Below, piece after piece: positions 1-12,244 of a DNA stretch of 64,000 nt (position 1 is its first letter; the number at the start of each line of letters is the position of its first letter). The position numbers and the translations under genes were made by a program. The notes below the pieces were generated by a model. The model had not been told where the DNA came from and did no database searches. It saw nothing but the letters and a program-made list of their open reading frames with translations. This DNA comes from Chrysomallon squamiferum (Eukaryota; Mollusca; Gastropoda; Neomphalida; Peltospiridae). Where the stretch lies: contig CM022672.1 of NCBI GenBank assembly GCA_012295275.1, positions 32,618,646-32,682,645 of the forward strand, in the 5' to 3' direction.

Positions 1-24
1 ATATAGTGACACATACACACTCTA

Positions 25-97
<73 letters not shown>

Positions 98-282
98 TGT
101 ATGTGTGCTTTGTGTATATACAATTGTTTTTCAGTAAATGGACAGAGTGTCAGAAATGCTGGTATATATAAAATGGCGATCGGTACACACATACATACAC
201 ATACATACGTATATATACATACATAAGCACACTAAAACACACATACATTCATACATTTACATACATATACATATACACACAT

Positions 283-335
<53 letters not shown>

Positions 336-360
336 CTTACATATATATACACATGTAGAT
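1..360. repeat. TA and CATA microsatellites
   Basis: Long (TA)n runs at about 34-94 and 288-331 are embedded in imperfect ACAC/CATA tracts. The tyrosine/isoleucine-rich reading frames here are by-products of the repeat. No gene is visible. Confidence 0.95.
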
Positions 361-395
361 AATATGATTACATATATTTGTCTCTTTTGTTTTTA

Positions 396-400
396 CTCTC

Positions 401-476
<76 letters not shown>
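396..476. repeat. (CTGT)n-(CT)n compound microsatellite
   Basis: A tetranucleotide CTGT stretch passes directly into a pure CT run ending at 476. Confidence 0.95.
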
Positions 477-479
<3 letters not shown>

Positions 480-586
480 AACACACACACAAACACGTGG
501 ACAGAAACGTGTTTCATCATAATTATTTTGTATTTCTTATTTGATTTAATTTAATTTATGTTTCATGTTTTATTTATTTTATTTTA

Positions 587-588
<2 letters not shown>

Positions 589-651
<63 letters not shown>
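589..651. repeat. (ATT)n microsatellite
   Basis: Pure ATT triplet run. The flanks to about 1,000 are AT-rich with no recognisable gene. Confidence 0.95.
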
Positions 652-1012
652 TAAATTTATTCTATTTTAATTTATCTTTTTTTTTCCATTATTCAAGTTT
701 ATTGTATTTGTTTTAGATCTCATCTTATCTTTTAGTTAAAAGCTTTTTTACTATTTATTTGTTGTTGTTTTTTTAGATATTTTTATTTTATTTGATATTA
801 TTATTATTGTTTTATTTATTGTTTTTCATGCTATCGTAGTTGGCAGCTGGTGTGATGTTGGAATTATAATGAATGTTTAAATTATCATGCAACCGAAAAA
901 GTGAACCAGATATTAAAACATATCTCTGATACTCTGAAACAATAGCCTAAAGATGTGTTGTCAAGCTTGTTTCTACCTGTACCATTTGGAGAAAAGATTT
1001 GGTTGTTGTTAT

Positions 1013-1013
1013 C

Positions 1014-1080
<67 letters not shown>

Positions 1081-1163
1081 ATAGTAGTAATAACATCAGC
1101 AGCAGTAGCATTGGTATTAGTATTAGTATTGCTGCTGTTGTTTTATTATTTTTGTTGTTGCTG

Positions 1164-1227
<64 letters not shown>

Positions 1228-1229
1228 GA
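1013..1229. repeat. (ATT)n / (TAG)n compound triplet array
   Basis: ATT, then AGT triplets, then mixed GCAGTA triplets, then a second pure ATT run from about 1,166. Both overlapping reading frames here are homopolymeric (V, L, I, S, Y) and not coding. Confidence 0.95.
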
Positions 1230-1388
1230 CATACTGTAGCCTCACTCGATTGTGTCATCGGTACATTTAATTTATATATTTTGATTGAGTTAGTTTCTTG
1301 TTCTTATAAATATGTTTATTTATACAGTAGGGTTAGCACCGTGCAACAAATATTGTATCGATTTTAAGTATTTTGAACTATCTGACCA

Positions 1389-1434
<46 letters not shown>

Positions 1435-1832
1435 CAAGAAAAAAATAAAAATAAAACTGAAAAAAAAAAAAAATTAAAATTAAAGAAAGAAAACAGAAAA
1501 TAACGAACGATCGAAAGTGTGTGCATTTAAACGGACGTTACGATCTTTGAGTGATAAATTTACTATACCGAATCACAAAGAGATCATCAGATCCTAAGAG
1601 ACAAGTAACTGAGATCAGCAATGGTGAATAATTTATTACATGATGGTATAATACTATCGTCATCATACAGTACAAAACAACCTTTCATTCCTGTTTCTAT
1701 CTCATCTAGTTACGATGGATTTAGCACCCTAGCTCAAGGGTGAGGAGAGGTAACTCAGTTTCTCAGTTTATATATGTATGTCTTAAACATCATTTATCAT
1801 TTATCTAAAAAAAAAAAAAAAAAAAAAAAAGC
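1389..1832. repeat. (AAT)n run, A-rich tract and poly(A) run
   Basis: An AAT run lies at 1,389-1,431, followed by an A-rich tract to about 1,500. A poly(A) run lies at 1,807-1,830. The 1,500-1,800 stretch between them has no recognised feature. Confidence 0.85.
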
Positions 1833-2231
1833 CATTTGGACTCCAACAGGAGTACTTATATTTAATTAGGATGAAACAGGAACAATGTAATTGGAAACTA
1901 GCACTTCATTTCTTTCATAACACCTTTCATAACTGTACAAGATTAGAATATACAACATGAAATTTGCATTATTCTGAATAAATATTTTTTTTTTTGAAGA
2001 AACTGGCAATAAATAAATGATTTTGAAAAGGCAGTTATTTTCATACTTTCACTGTCATTTCTCTATCTGAATGATTCGCCTGAATCGTCCTGGCTTGACA
2101 TAAAAATAGATACATTCTACGATGAAACAGACTGAATATTAGTAAGCCTTCACCAGCACAGCTTTGCTGCAGCCTGCTTTGATGATACATCCGTTCGGAG
2201 GTTGAATTACTACCGCACTCATAACATAACA

Positions 2232-2260
2232 GTGCACAACAACAACAACAACAATAATAA

Positions 2261-2329
<69 letters not shown>

Positions 2330-2576
2330 CATGCATAAAGCATTATAATGATAATAACAGTAGTAATAATAATATAATAATAATGATACTAGTAATAGTT
2401 GTAGTTATGTTGATGGTAGTTATAGTAGAAAAATTAGTAGTGGTAGCAGCAGTAGTAGTAGTAATACTCATAATAGTAGTAGTAATGGCGATGGCAGTAG
2501 TATTAGTAATAGACATGCAGACACGCACACACACTCACTCATACACACACACACACATACACACACTCAGTGAAAA
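2232..2576. repeat. (TAG)n array with degenerate AAT/TAG and CACA tail
   Basis: CAA triplets lead into a pure TAG run (about 2,261-2,329), then into degenerate TAG/AAT triplets and a CACACT tract up to about 2,575. The 100-residue minus-strand frame across it is mostly polytyrosine. Only its non-repeat tail (2,041-2,230) has mixed composition, and I do not recognise it. Confidence 0.9.
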
Positions 2577-2580
2577 GTAG

Positions 2581-4110
2581 CTGCACTTGAAAGTAGTGTA
2601 TGGAAATGTTTTAGGCGGCAAGTCTCTTATGAAGAGGATAACGAATGGAGGCTTTTTTATTTTCTTTGTTGTTGTGTTTTTCTCAGGAGGTGTTGTGATA
2701 TGATGGAGACAGTGTCATTATGATGGGACTGGTTCTGTGCGCACGAGAGGACAGCACTGGTCATCGTTAACGAAATGTTGACGAAAAACTATTAGTTCGA
2801 CATTCTGCTTCCTTTGATTTCTCTGAAGCAGTCACGTGATATCATTCATCAGCCAGAGCCCACACAGCCAAAATCGTAGACATCTTCTTTAGGGTAACAA
2901 CATCAACGTGTTATATCATTGCCTGCTTAACAGACGTGTCACCAGTAAAACACCAATGTGATGTCATGGTTTGTTTTGTGCGACAACATCATCAGATTTC
3001 AGTTTCTATTTTACCCAGGCTTTATTTTATTTTTTATTTTTTCTTAAATCGTCATCATCAATATTGTTATCATTGTTATCATCATCATCATTTTATAAAT
3101 TTCTTTCATAAATAATATTGCTGTGATAGTTATAGGAACCTGCCCACTAAAGCTGTAATAATTAGTAAATACATAACATATAATGATAGTAGTAGTATTA
3201 GTATTAGTAGTAGTAATAATATAATTTGTAGAATTTCAGTGATAATCGCGTTTTGGCGCATAATAAAACTGAGTTGTAAATCATCATTTTAGAGACAGAT
3301 GGACCCAACTAATAATAAAAACAATTGTGATGTAGTATGAATACACAGGTACTGATTTTACTCTCACATCCAGTCTAGAAAAGAGATTTGGTATTTCAAT
3401 ATTTTCAACGTGTTCAAGTAATGTTTGTGAAAGTATTTTATAACTTCAAATTCAAATTAAGTCCGTGTATTCTAGGGTTTATGTAAGATTTTATTGTCGT
3501 ATCAAGTGACGTGGTATTTAATTAATTTAAACTCTTTTAGCTGAACACGGAACGATATTAGAAGATTTCATGCTTCAAGTCAGAAACAAAATCATATTAT
3601 AAAATATAACAACACTGGTTCCGAGGACTTGTCAGCATTGAATAAGAGAAGTCCAGCTATTGGAAACTCCACATTATTAAGAACTGTGAAGAAAAGAAAG
3701 AAGTCTTTATATTAAAGAATTATTATTTGTGACAAAAGTAGAACAAACAACAAAGCCTTTTCCTTTGCATCTAGAATATCATCACATTTCAATACTGTGT
3801 ATATTTCCTGTAACTGATATCACAGAACTACAAACATAGGTAAGACACACGGGTTAACCATTAAAAACAGTTTGATTCTCACAGTTTTGTGCACAGACAT
3901 TCAACTTTCAAATTAAAAAAGTTCCAACTTAGAACCTCAGAATCTGGGTTTCCATAACGAGAGGATGTGGTGATTTCTTATACTCTGACTAAGTACAAAT
4001 CTCTTATCCCTTATAGAAATGTAAAAGAAATTTGGAATAAAATCAGTCACAATGGTGTATATTATTTTCCTGCTAAAATTTCCATTTATAATAATGGGAT
4101 GATTAGCATA
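2581..4110. other. No recognisable gene
   Basis: AT-rich sequence of ordinary complexity. I found no domain, paired splice sites with an open frame, or terminal repeats. Short triplet stretches occur near 3,060 and 3,190. Confidence 0.5.
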
Positions 4111-4114
4111 AATC

Positions 4115-4357
4115 TTAAGAATGTTTTAATCCATGATTACTTTTAGTTAATATGTCAAATAGAAGAAATTGCGTTACTAATCTCAGTGAAAGCTCACTGG
4201 TTAAAACATTATGTAAATTGGCAGATACCAGATTTACAAACCCTTGTACAGGTCCCACTCTTTCACCACCCCAGTGAATCAAATCACAAAAACTTTTCAA
4301 AGGATGTTTCTTGCATAAAGCTTCTTTGTTAAGTATATATTGCAATTTGCGATACAT
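4115..4357 (-). CDS. Unrecognised 80-codon open frame
   Basis: A minus-strand frame of 80 codons opens at an ATG and has balanced amino-acid composition, unlike the repeat-driven frames nearby. It contains a short HWGGE stretch and no domain I recognise. It has no obvious splice partner. It could be a chance frame, a transposon relic or a single exon. It is listed because an unbiased frame of this length is uncommon in DNA this AT-rich. Confidence 0.15.
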   Translation of the reverse strand: MYRKLQYILNKEALCKKHPLKSFCDLIHWGGERVGPVQGFVNLVSANLHNVLTSELSLRLVTQFLLFDILTKSNHGLKHS

Positions 4358-4935
4358 TAAACAAAAGCCCCTGAGATAAGATAAATTAAATATAAAATTA
4401 ATATATTGTTGATTTTTAGCAGATTTAAAAATGTTAAGTTATTTATGTTTTCCTACATTTTAAATAAATATTCAAACAAATTTACCATAATAACTTTTTT
4501 CAAACTAAAACGTTTCAAGGTAATCCTTTTATCAACATTGCTGTGTTTATTTAGATTCTACTCAGGAAGTTTCTTGTCATAGACTATGTTCATAGTCTTC
4601 AAAAGTTTTCAAAAATATTATGTAAAACTTAGAACTCTTATAAACTAAATAAAGTAAAACAAACACACAAAATTTAGTTAAACACGACAGTATATATAAA
4701 ATGAACAGTAGCAGCCATATAAATTATAAGTTTAAAAAGTATGTTTGTTGAACAGTCGATAAATAAATTAAATTTAAGAAGAAGATAACAAAATACACAA
4801 AATGATTCATGTGTGCAGTAATGATAAACAGTCGCAATATAAATACATATCTATATATTTAAAACATAAGCTCTGGATTAAAGAACTAAAACAAATATTT
4901 TTATGAAAGTATTTTAATAAAGTACAAAAAAAAAA
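4358..4935. other. AT-rich sequence without recognised features
   Basis: Very A-rich single-copy-looking sequence. No splice-bounded open frame or repeat family was seen. Confidence 0.5.
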
Positions 4936-5578
4936 TGTAAGTGTCTTCGTCATAAATAAAACTTTTGCCAGACAGCGTGAACTGCAAAAAGAGGAAGTGT
5001 TAAAAATCTAAACCTTCGCCAGAAGCGACTGACTTACAGTAAAGACAGGAAGTGTCCTGAGAAACACTCTCCGACCTTCACCAGACAATAAACTGTTTTC
5101 CTGAAAAAAAGAAAATAAGTGTCTTCGTCACACTCCGACCTTCGCCAGACAGCGTGACTGTTACAGTAAAGAGAGGAAGTGTCCTGGTCACACTCTCAGA
5201 CCTTCGCCAGACAGCGCGACTGTTACAGTAAAGAGAGGAAGTGTCCTGTTCACACTCTCCGACCTTCACCAGACAGCGCGACTGTTACAGTAAAGAGATG
5301 AAGTGTTCTGGTCACACTCTCCGACCTTCACCAGACAGGGACTGTTACAATAAAGAGAGGAAGTGTTCTGTTCACACTCTCCGACCTTCGCCAGACAGCG
5401 CGACTGTGACAGTAAAGAGAGGAAGTGTCCTGTTCACACTCTCCGACCTTCACCAGACAGTGCGACTGTAACAGTAAACAGAGGAAGTGTCCTGTTCACA
5501 CTCTCCGACCTTCGCCAGACAGTGCGACTGTAACAGTAAAGAGAGGAAGTGTCCTGGTCACACTCTCCAACATTAACA
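4936..5578. repeat. 62-bp minisatellite array
   Basis: About nine to ten head-to-tail units. The landmark TTACAGTAAAGAGAGGAAGT recurs at about 5,161, 5,223, 5,285, 5,345, 5,407, 5,469 and 5,531, giving a 62-bp period with one 60-bp unit. Each unit also carries CTCCGACCTTC(A/G)CCAGACAG. Left-hand units (4,936-5,150) are degenerate and truncated; right-hand ones are nearly identical. Because 62 is not a multiple of three, reading frames cycle through the array, which produces the artefactual repetitive frames on both strands. Confidence 0.95.
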
Positions 5579-5683
5579 GTACCGAACACAGCAGTGACGG
5601 AAATAAGAAAATGAATAAATAGTTCTATACTACTACTAATAATATTAATATAGAAGGTTCAGGTTGGTTTCATTTACCTAGGT

Positions 5684-5947
5684 CATAGGTTTTCAACCTT
5701 TTTTCTCAGGGTCGCGACATCGTTCTTGAGTGAGGGTATGTTTTAGTTTTTTTCAACTTGACTTGGAAGGAGGAATAAATAAAAACGTGTAGATAGGTTT
5801 GTGACACGTCATAGTGAACATAGGTTCCTTTTGTACTGTCTTTGGTTGACGAAAAAATATGGTAACCCTAGATATTATTGAATCAAACATTTTAAAGGGG
5901 TCATCGGTTATATTGAGTCGCGGTATGAAAAAGTTTGAAAACCAGTG
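5684..5947. mobile_element. hAT-type non-autonomous element (MITE), copy 1
   Basis: The ends are inverted: CATAGGTTTTCAACC on the left and a (G)TTTGAAAACCAGTG right end. They flank about 240 bp containing GGTCGCG near one end and GTCGCGG near the other. The flanking octamers ACCTAGGT and ATCTAGAT match at six of eight positions and look like an eroded 8-bp target-site duplication. TIR type, internal GTCGCG motif and an 8-bp TCTAGA-like target are established hallmarks of hAT MITEs. A second copy of the same element lies at 56,263-56,563. No transposase is encoded. Confidence 0.8.
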
Positions 5948-6130
5948 ATCTAGATAATACTTTATACTGAAAGGACAAGGACAAATTAACGACAACAACA
6001 AAATAATAATAACTAAAATTATAATAACATGGTAGAACTAACACGTACCGTAAAAAAAGCTTTCAGTAATAATGAGAAGCAGAAAAGTAATATTAGTAGT
6101 AACAACAAAACAATGTCACTAACGAAACAA

Positions 6131-6131
6131 G

Positions 6132-6201
<70 letters not shown>

Positions 6202-6202
6202 T
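6131..6202. repeat. (ATT)n microsatellite
   Basis: Pure ATT run of about 70 bp. The flanks 5,950-6,130 and 6,203-6,500 hold nothing I recognise. Confidence 0.95.
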
Positions 6203-6519
6203 ATGTGATTTTTTAATTATTTATTTATTGATTCCTTATTTCGTTCGTTTATTAAAACGACTCGACAGTGCATGTGTAGACCTTTACGTTTTTTTACCAT
6301 CTGCACACATGTTTGAATGAATAAACCATTTATTTCAAGTCCGTTGTTATTCGTTCGAATGATTTACTTTCCGTTGCGTTATGTGTGTTTCTGTCAACAT
6401 GCATGCACAGGTTGGATGTATAATCATGTATGAAGGCGTGCATGTATTTGTCTGTCTGTCTTCTGTGAAGTTATTGTTAGTGAATCTTGGTCCCTAATTC
6501 TGTCTTTTTGCATGCATGT

Positions 6520-7490
6520 CTTTCAAACGAAAGTTATTTTTAAAATTGTATCCTAACCCTGATCACTAATCTACAAAACGTATTTATTTCAAACAAAGAT
6601 AAAATTTTATCTCAAGAGTGATCAGAAGCTTTAAAAGTTGTTTGATTTTCAAATATTAGATATTTTAAAGTTTACCCTAAAGTTGATAATAAACTTCCCC
6701 AATTTCTTAAAATAAAAGTTATTATTAATTTTGCACTAACACTCGTCATTACATTGCCCTAAAGCTAGTCCTAACCCTACCCATAACCTTATTTGAACAA
6801 AAGCAGGAATAAGATATATTATAAGACAGTTTTTGTACTATCCGATGTTATTTTTCTTTTAAATAAAAGTTATTTTAAATTTTATTTTATTACTCATCAT
6901 GACATTTTATTAAGTTTTAATAGAAAAGTACTTTGAGGGAAATAAATAACTCTAACCCTTGTGCAATTCAAACATATTTTAGAAACATTTTATGCTAATA
7001 TTTGTTATGAATTTCTAAAGTTTTATATGAAAAGTCTCTTGATGAAAAATAGATAATTAAGTCGAACATTTACCCTAACCTTAACATTAATGGTATCCCT
7101 AGCACAAACCCTAGTCATAACCTTACATCTAACAATGTAATGAGTAAAATATTGATCCTAATCAAAACTATTTTAAATTTTATGCTCAAACTGATCCTTA
7201 AACGTTTGCAAGTTCATATTTTGAATAAAAGTTCTTAAAATTTGATACTATCACTCATCAAGTGTAAATTTTTTGAAATGAAAGTAATTAACAATTTTAT
7301 TGTAAAACTCATCATAAATGTTTCAAGTTTTACATCAAAAGTCTCTTTATGTAAATAAGCAATTAAATCTAACTTTAACCTGATACCTAGCATAAACACT
7401 AACCCTAACTCCAATCCTATCCCAAATGATAATCCTGAACTTAACACTCTACTGAACAAAACCCCCAAATCAAACCCATACGCTATCCAT
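6520..7490. repeat. Degenerate repeat rich in CCCTAA-like hexamers
   Basis: Variants of a unit containing AAA(T/C)(A/G)AAAGT, AAATTTTAT and ACCCTAA/CCTAACC recur irregularly. Related stretches around TTTTA(C/T)AT(C/G)AAAAGTCTCTT occur at about 7,015 and 7,325, and again at 26,800. The CCCTAA hexamer is the animal telomere repeat, but copies here are interspersed and corrupted, so this is an interstitial degenerate repeat and not a telomere. Confidence 0.7.
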
Positions 7491-7496
7491 AACCGT

Positions 7497-7662
7497 AATA
7501 AGTGTAGCTTACATAAGTAATAAGTGTGTCTTAGAAAAGTAGTAAGTGTATTTTAGTTAAGTGATAAGTTAATATAGAAAAGTAGTGAGTTTATCTTAGA
7601 TAAGTGATAGGTTAGAGAAGTAACAAGTGTATCATGGATAAGTAATCAGTGTATCTTACATT
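7497..7662. repeat. 22-bp degenerate tandem repeat
   Basis: About eight units resembling AATAAGTGTGTCTTAGAAAAGT follow head to tail, with small deletions in some units. Confidence 0.85.
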
Positions 7663-7794
7663 AACTTGTATTATGTATGTTTATTACTAGTTATCTATTT
7701 TTATAGATATATAGTTAGATAGATGCATACATACATACATATAGATATATAGATAAAGCAAACAAAATTACTTATCTTAAAACTACAAAGTTGT

Positions 7795-9115
7795 TGTAAT
7801 CAACAGACAGCAGTTATCTTCTTACATATGTTCTTCATTAGACAGCTACATCCAATAAACATGAATTAAATTATTTGTTCAGTAGATGGCTACATCCAAC
7901 ATGAATGACTTATCATCTGTCTTTGTTAGACAGCTACATCCAATAAAGATGAATTAAATTATTTATTCAGTAGACAGCTACATCCAACATGAATGACTTA
8001 TCATTATTCTTCATTAGACTGCTACATCCAATAAAAATGAATCAAACTATTTCTACATTAGACTGCCACATCCAGTAAAATGAATTAAATTATTCAGTAG
8101 ACAGCTACAGCCAATATGAATGAGTTAGCATCTTTCTTCATTAGACTGCTGCATCCAATAAAATAGAATTAAAACATTTCTTGAGTAGACAGAATTATGA
8201 ATGAATCTTTTCTTCATTAGACAGCTACATCCAATAAAAATGAATTAAATAATTCAGTAGACAGCTACATCCAGTATAAATTACTTTCTTCTTTCTTCAT
8301 TAGACTGCTGCATCCAATAAAAATGAATTAAATAGACAGCTACATCTTGAATGATTAGATCTTTCTTCATTAGACTGTTACATCCAATAAAAATGAATAA
8401 TTATTTGAATGCTACATCCAATATGAATGACTTATCATCTTTCTTCATTAGACTGCTACATCCAATAAAAATGAATTAAATAATTTCTTCAGTAGACAGC
8501 TACATCCAATATGAATGACTTATCTTCTTTCTTCATTAGACTGCTGCATCCAATAAAAATGAATTAAATAATTTCTTGAGTAGACAGCTACATCCAATAT
8601 GAATGACTTATCATCTTTCTTCATTAGACTGTTCTTCATTCCAATCCAAAAAATGAATTAAATAATTTATTCAGTAGACAGCTACATCCAATATGAATGA
8701 CTTATCTTCCTTCTTCATTAGACTGCTACATCCAATAAAAATGAATTAAATAATTTCTTCAGTAGACAGCTACATCCAATATGAATGACTTATCTTCTTT
8801 CTTCATTAGACTGCTGCATCCAATAAAAATGAATTAAATAATTTCTTGAGTAGACAGCTACATCCAGTATGAATGACTTATCTTCTTCCTTTATTTCACT
8901 GTTTTTCTCCAATACAAATGACTTATCAACTTTTGCATCAGACTGCTATATCCAGTTAATAAGGCTTTTTTTTCTTCATTAGACTGCTACATCCAATTAG
9001 AATTACATAATTGGTTTCTTCATTAGAGGCTCCATCCAGTAAAACTGACTTATTTTCTTTCTTTATTAGACTGCTATATCTAATATGAATGACTTTATAT
9101 TCTTTCTTCACTGTA
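7795..9115. repeat. Dimeric 44+44-bp satellite array
   Basis: About 15 higher-order units. TAGACAGCTACATCCA recurs at 8,493, 8,581, 8,675, 8,763 and 8,851, giving an 88-bp period with one 94-bp unit. Each 88-mer is two diverged 44-bp halves: one with AGACAGCTACATCCAATATG, the other with AGACTGCT(G/A)CATCCAATAAA. The centre (8,440-8,880) is most uniform and both edges decay, as expected from unequal exchange. Confidence 0.93.
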
Positions 9116-9196
9116 CTCAAGTTCATCTAATTCCATTTCAGTGACTGAGAGATCCCTGATTCATAACTGAACAGTCTGGTATACTTGTATAATATT

Positions 9197-9560
9197 AAAA
9201 AAAAAAAAAAAAAAGAAGAAAGAAACAAAACTGATCACAAACATAAAAAAAAAAGAAAAAAGAAAAGTAAAATGATGCACAAAAACATAAAAACAAAACA
9301 AATTGTTATTATTACCACTACTGATACTGTTACTACCACAAGTACTACTATTACTAATATCATTATTATGAAATTGCTACAACTATTATTATCACTACTA
9401 TTACTACTAGTACAATTATTACTGTCATATACTAAATGTATTACTGTTATTACTATCAGTATTACAGTTACTATTACTACTATCATTACTATTATGCTAC
9501 TATTACGGCAGCTACTATTACTATCTTAATTATAATTACTACTGCCATCACTACTACCTA
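9197..9560. repeat. A-rich and (ACT/ATT)n low-complexity tract
   Basis: An A-rich purine stretch followed by degenerate ACT/ATT/TAC triplets. The frames on both strands are T/I/L/V-biased and follow the triplets. Confidence 0.85.
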
Positions 9561-9657
9561 CTACCAAATGTAATTACTAACACTACCATAAATGTTTTAT
9601 GTTATTAGATATCTTTAAATAATAAACAATCCAGTACAAGCTAATTAGTTTTAAATC

Positions 9658-9658
<1 letters not shown>

Positions 9659-9689
<31 letters not shown>

Positions 9690-9950
9690 TATATGTGTCT
9701 CCCTATATGTATATATGCGTGTGTATGCATACATATATAAACACATACATATACACATATATAAAATGTATCTAAAGAGCATTTGATATACATTACAATG
9801 GTAAAAATACATACATACATATATACATACCTACATACTGACCTACCTACCTACATACCTACCAACATATATATACATAACATACATACATACATATATA
9901 CATACATTCATATATTTATATATAAATGTATGTATGTATGTATGTTATGT
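9659..9950. repeat. TA / CATA microsatellites
   Basis: A TA run at 9,659-9,680, followed by CATACATA and TACCTACC tracts. Confidence 0.9.
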
Positions 9951-9995
9951 AGTTTAGCATCAGACTCTGCACGTAGACTTTATTGAGGAATGTAC

Positions 9996-10152
9996 TGGCA
10001 CAGGAGGACAAAGTCCAACCATGACCTCACAGAGCCTGTCAAATATAACTGATGAGACTTATGACACGAACTTATGACACCCATTCAATTGCACAAAAAA
10101 AGGCTGACAATGTTACCAATGTTACTGTTCAGCCATCAAGACAACCTATAAT
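9996..10152 (-). mobile_element. tRNA-derived SINE-like head, copy 1
   Basis: On the minus strand it reads GATGGCTGAACAGTAACATT (A-box-like), then a spacer, then GAATGGGTGTCATAAGTTCG with a B-box-like stretch. Copies 2 and 3 have the same order of elements. This copy contains a small internal duplication around the B-box-like site. Confidence 0.5.
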
Positions 10153-10334
10153 ATATACACATGCACACAGACATACATACAGATTGTATGTGTGTGTTTG
10201 TTATACACAAAGATACACACACACATTCACATACACAGAGACGTGCATGTGTATGTATGTATGTGTGTGTATATACATATGTACAGACACATAAATACAT
10301 GTGTATGCGTGTATGTATATACATATACACACAG

Positions 10335-10366
<32 letters not shown>

Positions 10367-10825
10367 ACACACAGATACACAGATATACATACACACATAT
10401 ATATGTATTTACATATCTGCGTGTATCTGTATATTTGTATATATATACACACACCCATACCCACAAACATACATATAACTGTGTGTGTTTGTGTGTGTCT
10501 GTGTATGTGTGTGCGACAAACATGAGTCAATTATGGATAAGTTATGCCGTTATGCGCAAAAATATAATAGTTAACATAATTCCACTTTAGTAGCAGTAAT
10601 GGTAATAGTAATAGTAGTATTTGCAGAAACAGTTGCAGTAGCAGGCACCATACTAGTAATAGTAGTGGTAAATAAATAAATAGATAAATACATCTCCTAC
10701 TAATACTAAAAACAAAAACCAACGTGTAGTTCTTTATAAACTAATAATAATAATAATAATAATAATAGTGAAGTAGTAATAATAATAGTAATAACAATAG
10801 AAATATTAGTACAATCACATATTCA

Positions 10826-10932
10826 CAAAACCTGTCAAATGTTGCTGTCAAGACTCAAACTTGTAACACCCATTCACCCGCACTCCAAATGTAGATCATC
10901 TTACCATTCGTCCATCTAGACAATCTATAATA
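10826..10932 (-). mobile_element. tRNA-derived SINE-like head, copy 2
   Basis: The clearest copy. On the minus strand, TAGATGGACGAATGGTAAGA resembles a tRNA A box, and AAGTTTGAGTCTTGACAGC, about 40 bp downstream, resembles a B box (GGTTCGANNCC). Spacing fits a pol III internal promoter. No functional tRNA is implied. Confidence 0.55.
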
Positions 10933-11402
10933 AACACACACACACATACAATGTACAGATATAAACAAAGTTATATAGATGTGTGGTATGTGTATTGTGT
11001 GCACACATACACACCCTCCCAAATATACATGCAGACACACATGGACATACATATGTGTGTGTGCATGCATACTATAAACATGAGCTAATTATGGTACTTC
11101 ATGCATTTTGTGTAAACGATTATAATAGCAATAACAATTCCACTGTTAGTAGCAGTAATGATAATAGTAGCAGTGGTAACTGAAGTAACAGTAATGGTAG
11201 CAGGGACCATAGTTGTAGTGGTAAATAAATAAATAGATAAATAATGTTAATACTAATAACAAAAACCAAAAACCAATGTGTAGTTGTTTATAAATTGATA
11301 CTACTACTACAACTACTACTACTATTAATAATAATAATATTAAAGTAATAATAATAGTAACAACAAAAACAACAATAGTAATATTAGTACAATCACAACC
11401 TC

Positions 11403-11500
11403 AAAAACCTGGTCAAATGCAGCTGATGAGACTCATACTTATGACACCCATTCACCTGCACCCCAACAGTGGAAAGTGTTATTGTTCAGCTATCAAGATG
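11403..11500 (-). mobile_element. tRNA-derived SINE-like head, copy 3
   Basis: The minus-strand order is TAGCTGAACAATAACA, then GGTGCAGGTGAATGGGTGTC, then AGTATGAGTCTCATCAGC, parallel to the other two copies. Confidence 0.5.
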
Positions 11501-12192
11501 TGTGTGATAGTGTATGTGTATATGTGTGGTGCCTATATATGTATATATATATGTGTATGTTTGTGTCAGTGATTGTGTTTATGTATATATATAGACACAT
11601 ATACATATACACACACACATATATACATACATACATATAATATACATATTTATATATATATACGCATACATGTGTGTATGTGTTTATATGTGTATACTAA
11701 TATCTAAACACACACACACATATATGTAAACCTACACACACACATACAACATACACGTTTTTATCTGTGTGTATCTGTATGTATGTTTATATGCAAATAC
11801 ACACACACGCACGCACACACGCACGCACGCACACACACATATATATATACACACATATACACACAGACATACATGCAGATAGATATGTATGTATACATAC
11901 AGACATGTGTATTTATGTATTTTTCTCTGTTTATGTGGGAGATGTGTCTATGTGTGCTATCAATATGAGCCCATTATGGGTAAATTGTGCATTTTGTGTG
12001 AAGGGTATAATAGTAATAACTGAAATGTTAGTTGCAGTAGTAATAGTAGTAAAAGCATCCATAGCAGGCACTGTAATAGTATTATTTGTGGTAAATAAAT
12101 AAATAGATAAATACATTTACTATTAATACAAAAAAACAAAAAAGAAAATGTAATCCCTTATAAAGTGGTATTAATAATAAGAAAAACACCAC

Positions 12193-12244
<52 letters not shown>

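Noticed and set aside
138-362. 74-codon plus-strand frame
   Set aside because: Translation of CATA/TA microsatellite (H/I/Y only).
955-1239. Overlapping 94- and 76-codon frames
   Set aside because: Polyisoleucine, polyvaline and polyserine from ATT/TAG triplets; no gene.
5078-5622. Repetitive frames with C-S-H-S-P/T-F-T-R-Q on both strands
   Set aside because: By-products of the 62-bp minisatellite. The unit is not a multiple of three, so no protein repeat is maintained.
7795-9115. Possible CRISPR array, given regular repeats
   Set aside because: Adjacent units without unique spacers in a eukaryotic genome; it is a dimeric satellite.
10136-10590. Cluster of 98-132-codon frames
   Set aside because: H/I/Y/C/V-only translations of CA/TA microsatellites on both strands.
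10826-10932. Functional tRNA gene
   Set aside because: Only A-box and B-box-like stretches are recognisable; no closed acceptor stem or anticodon loop, and it recurs as a repeat.
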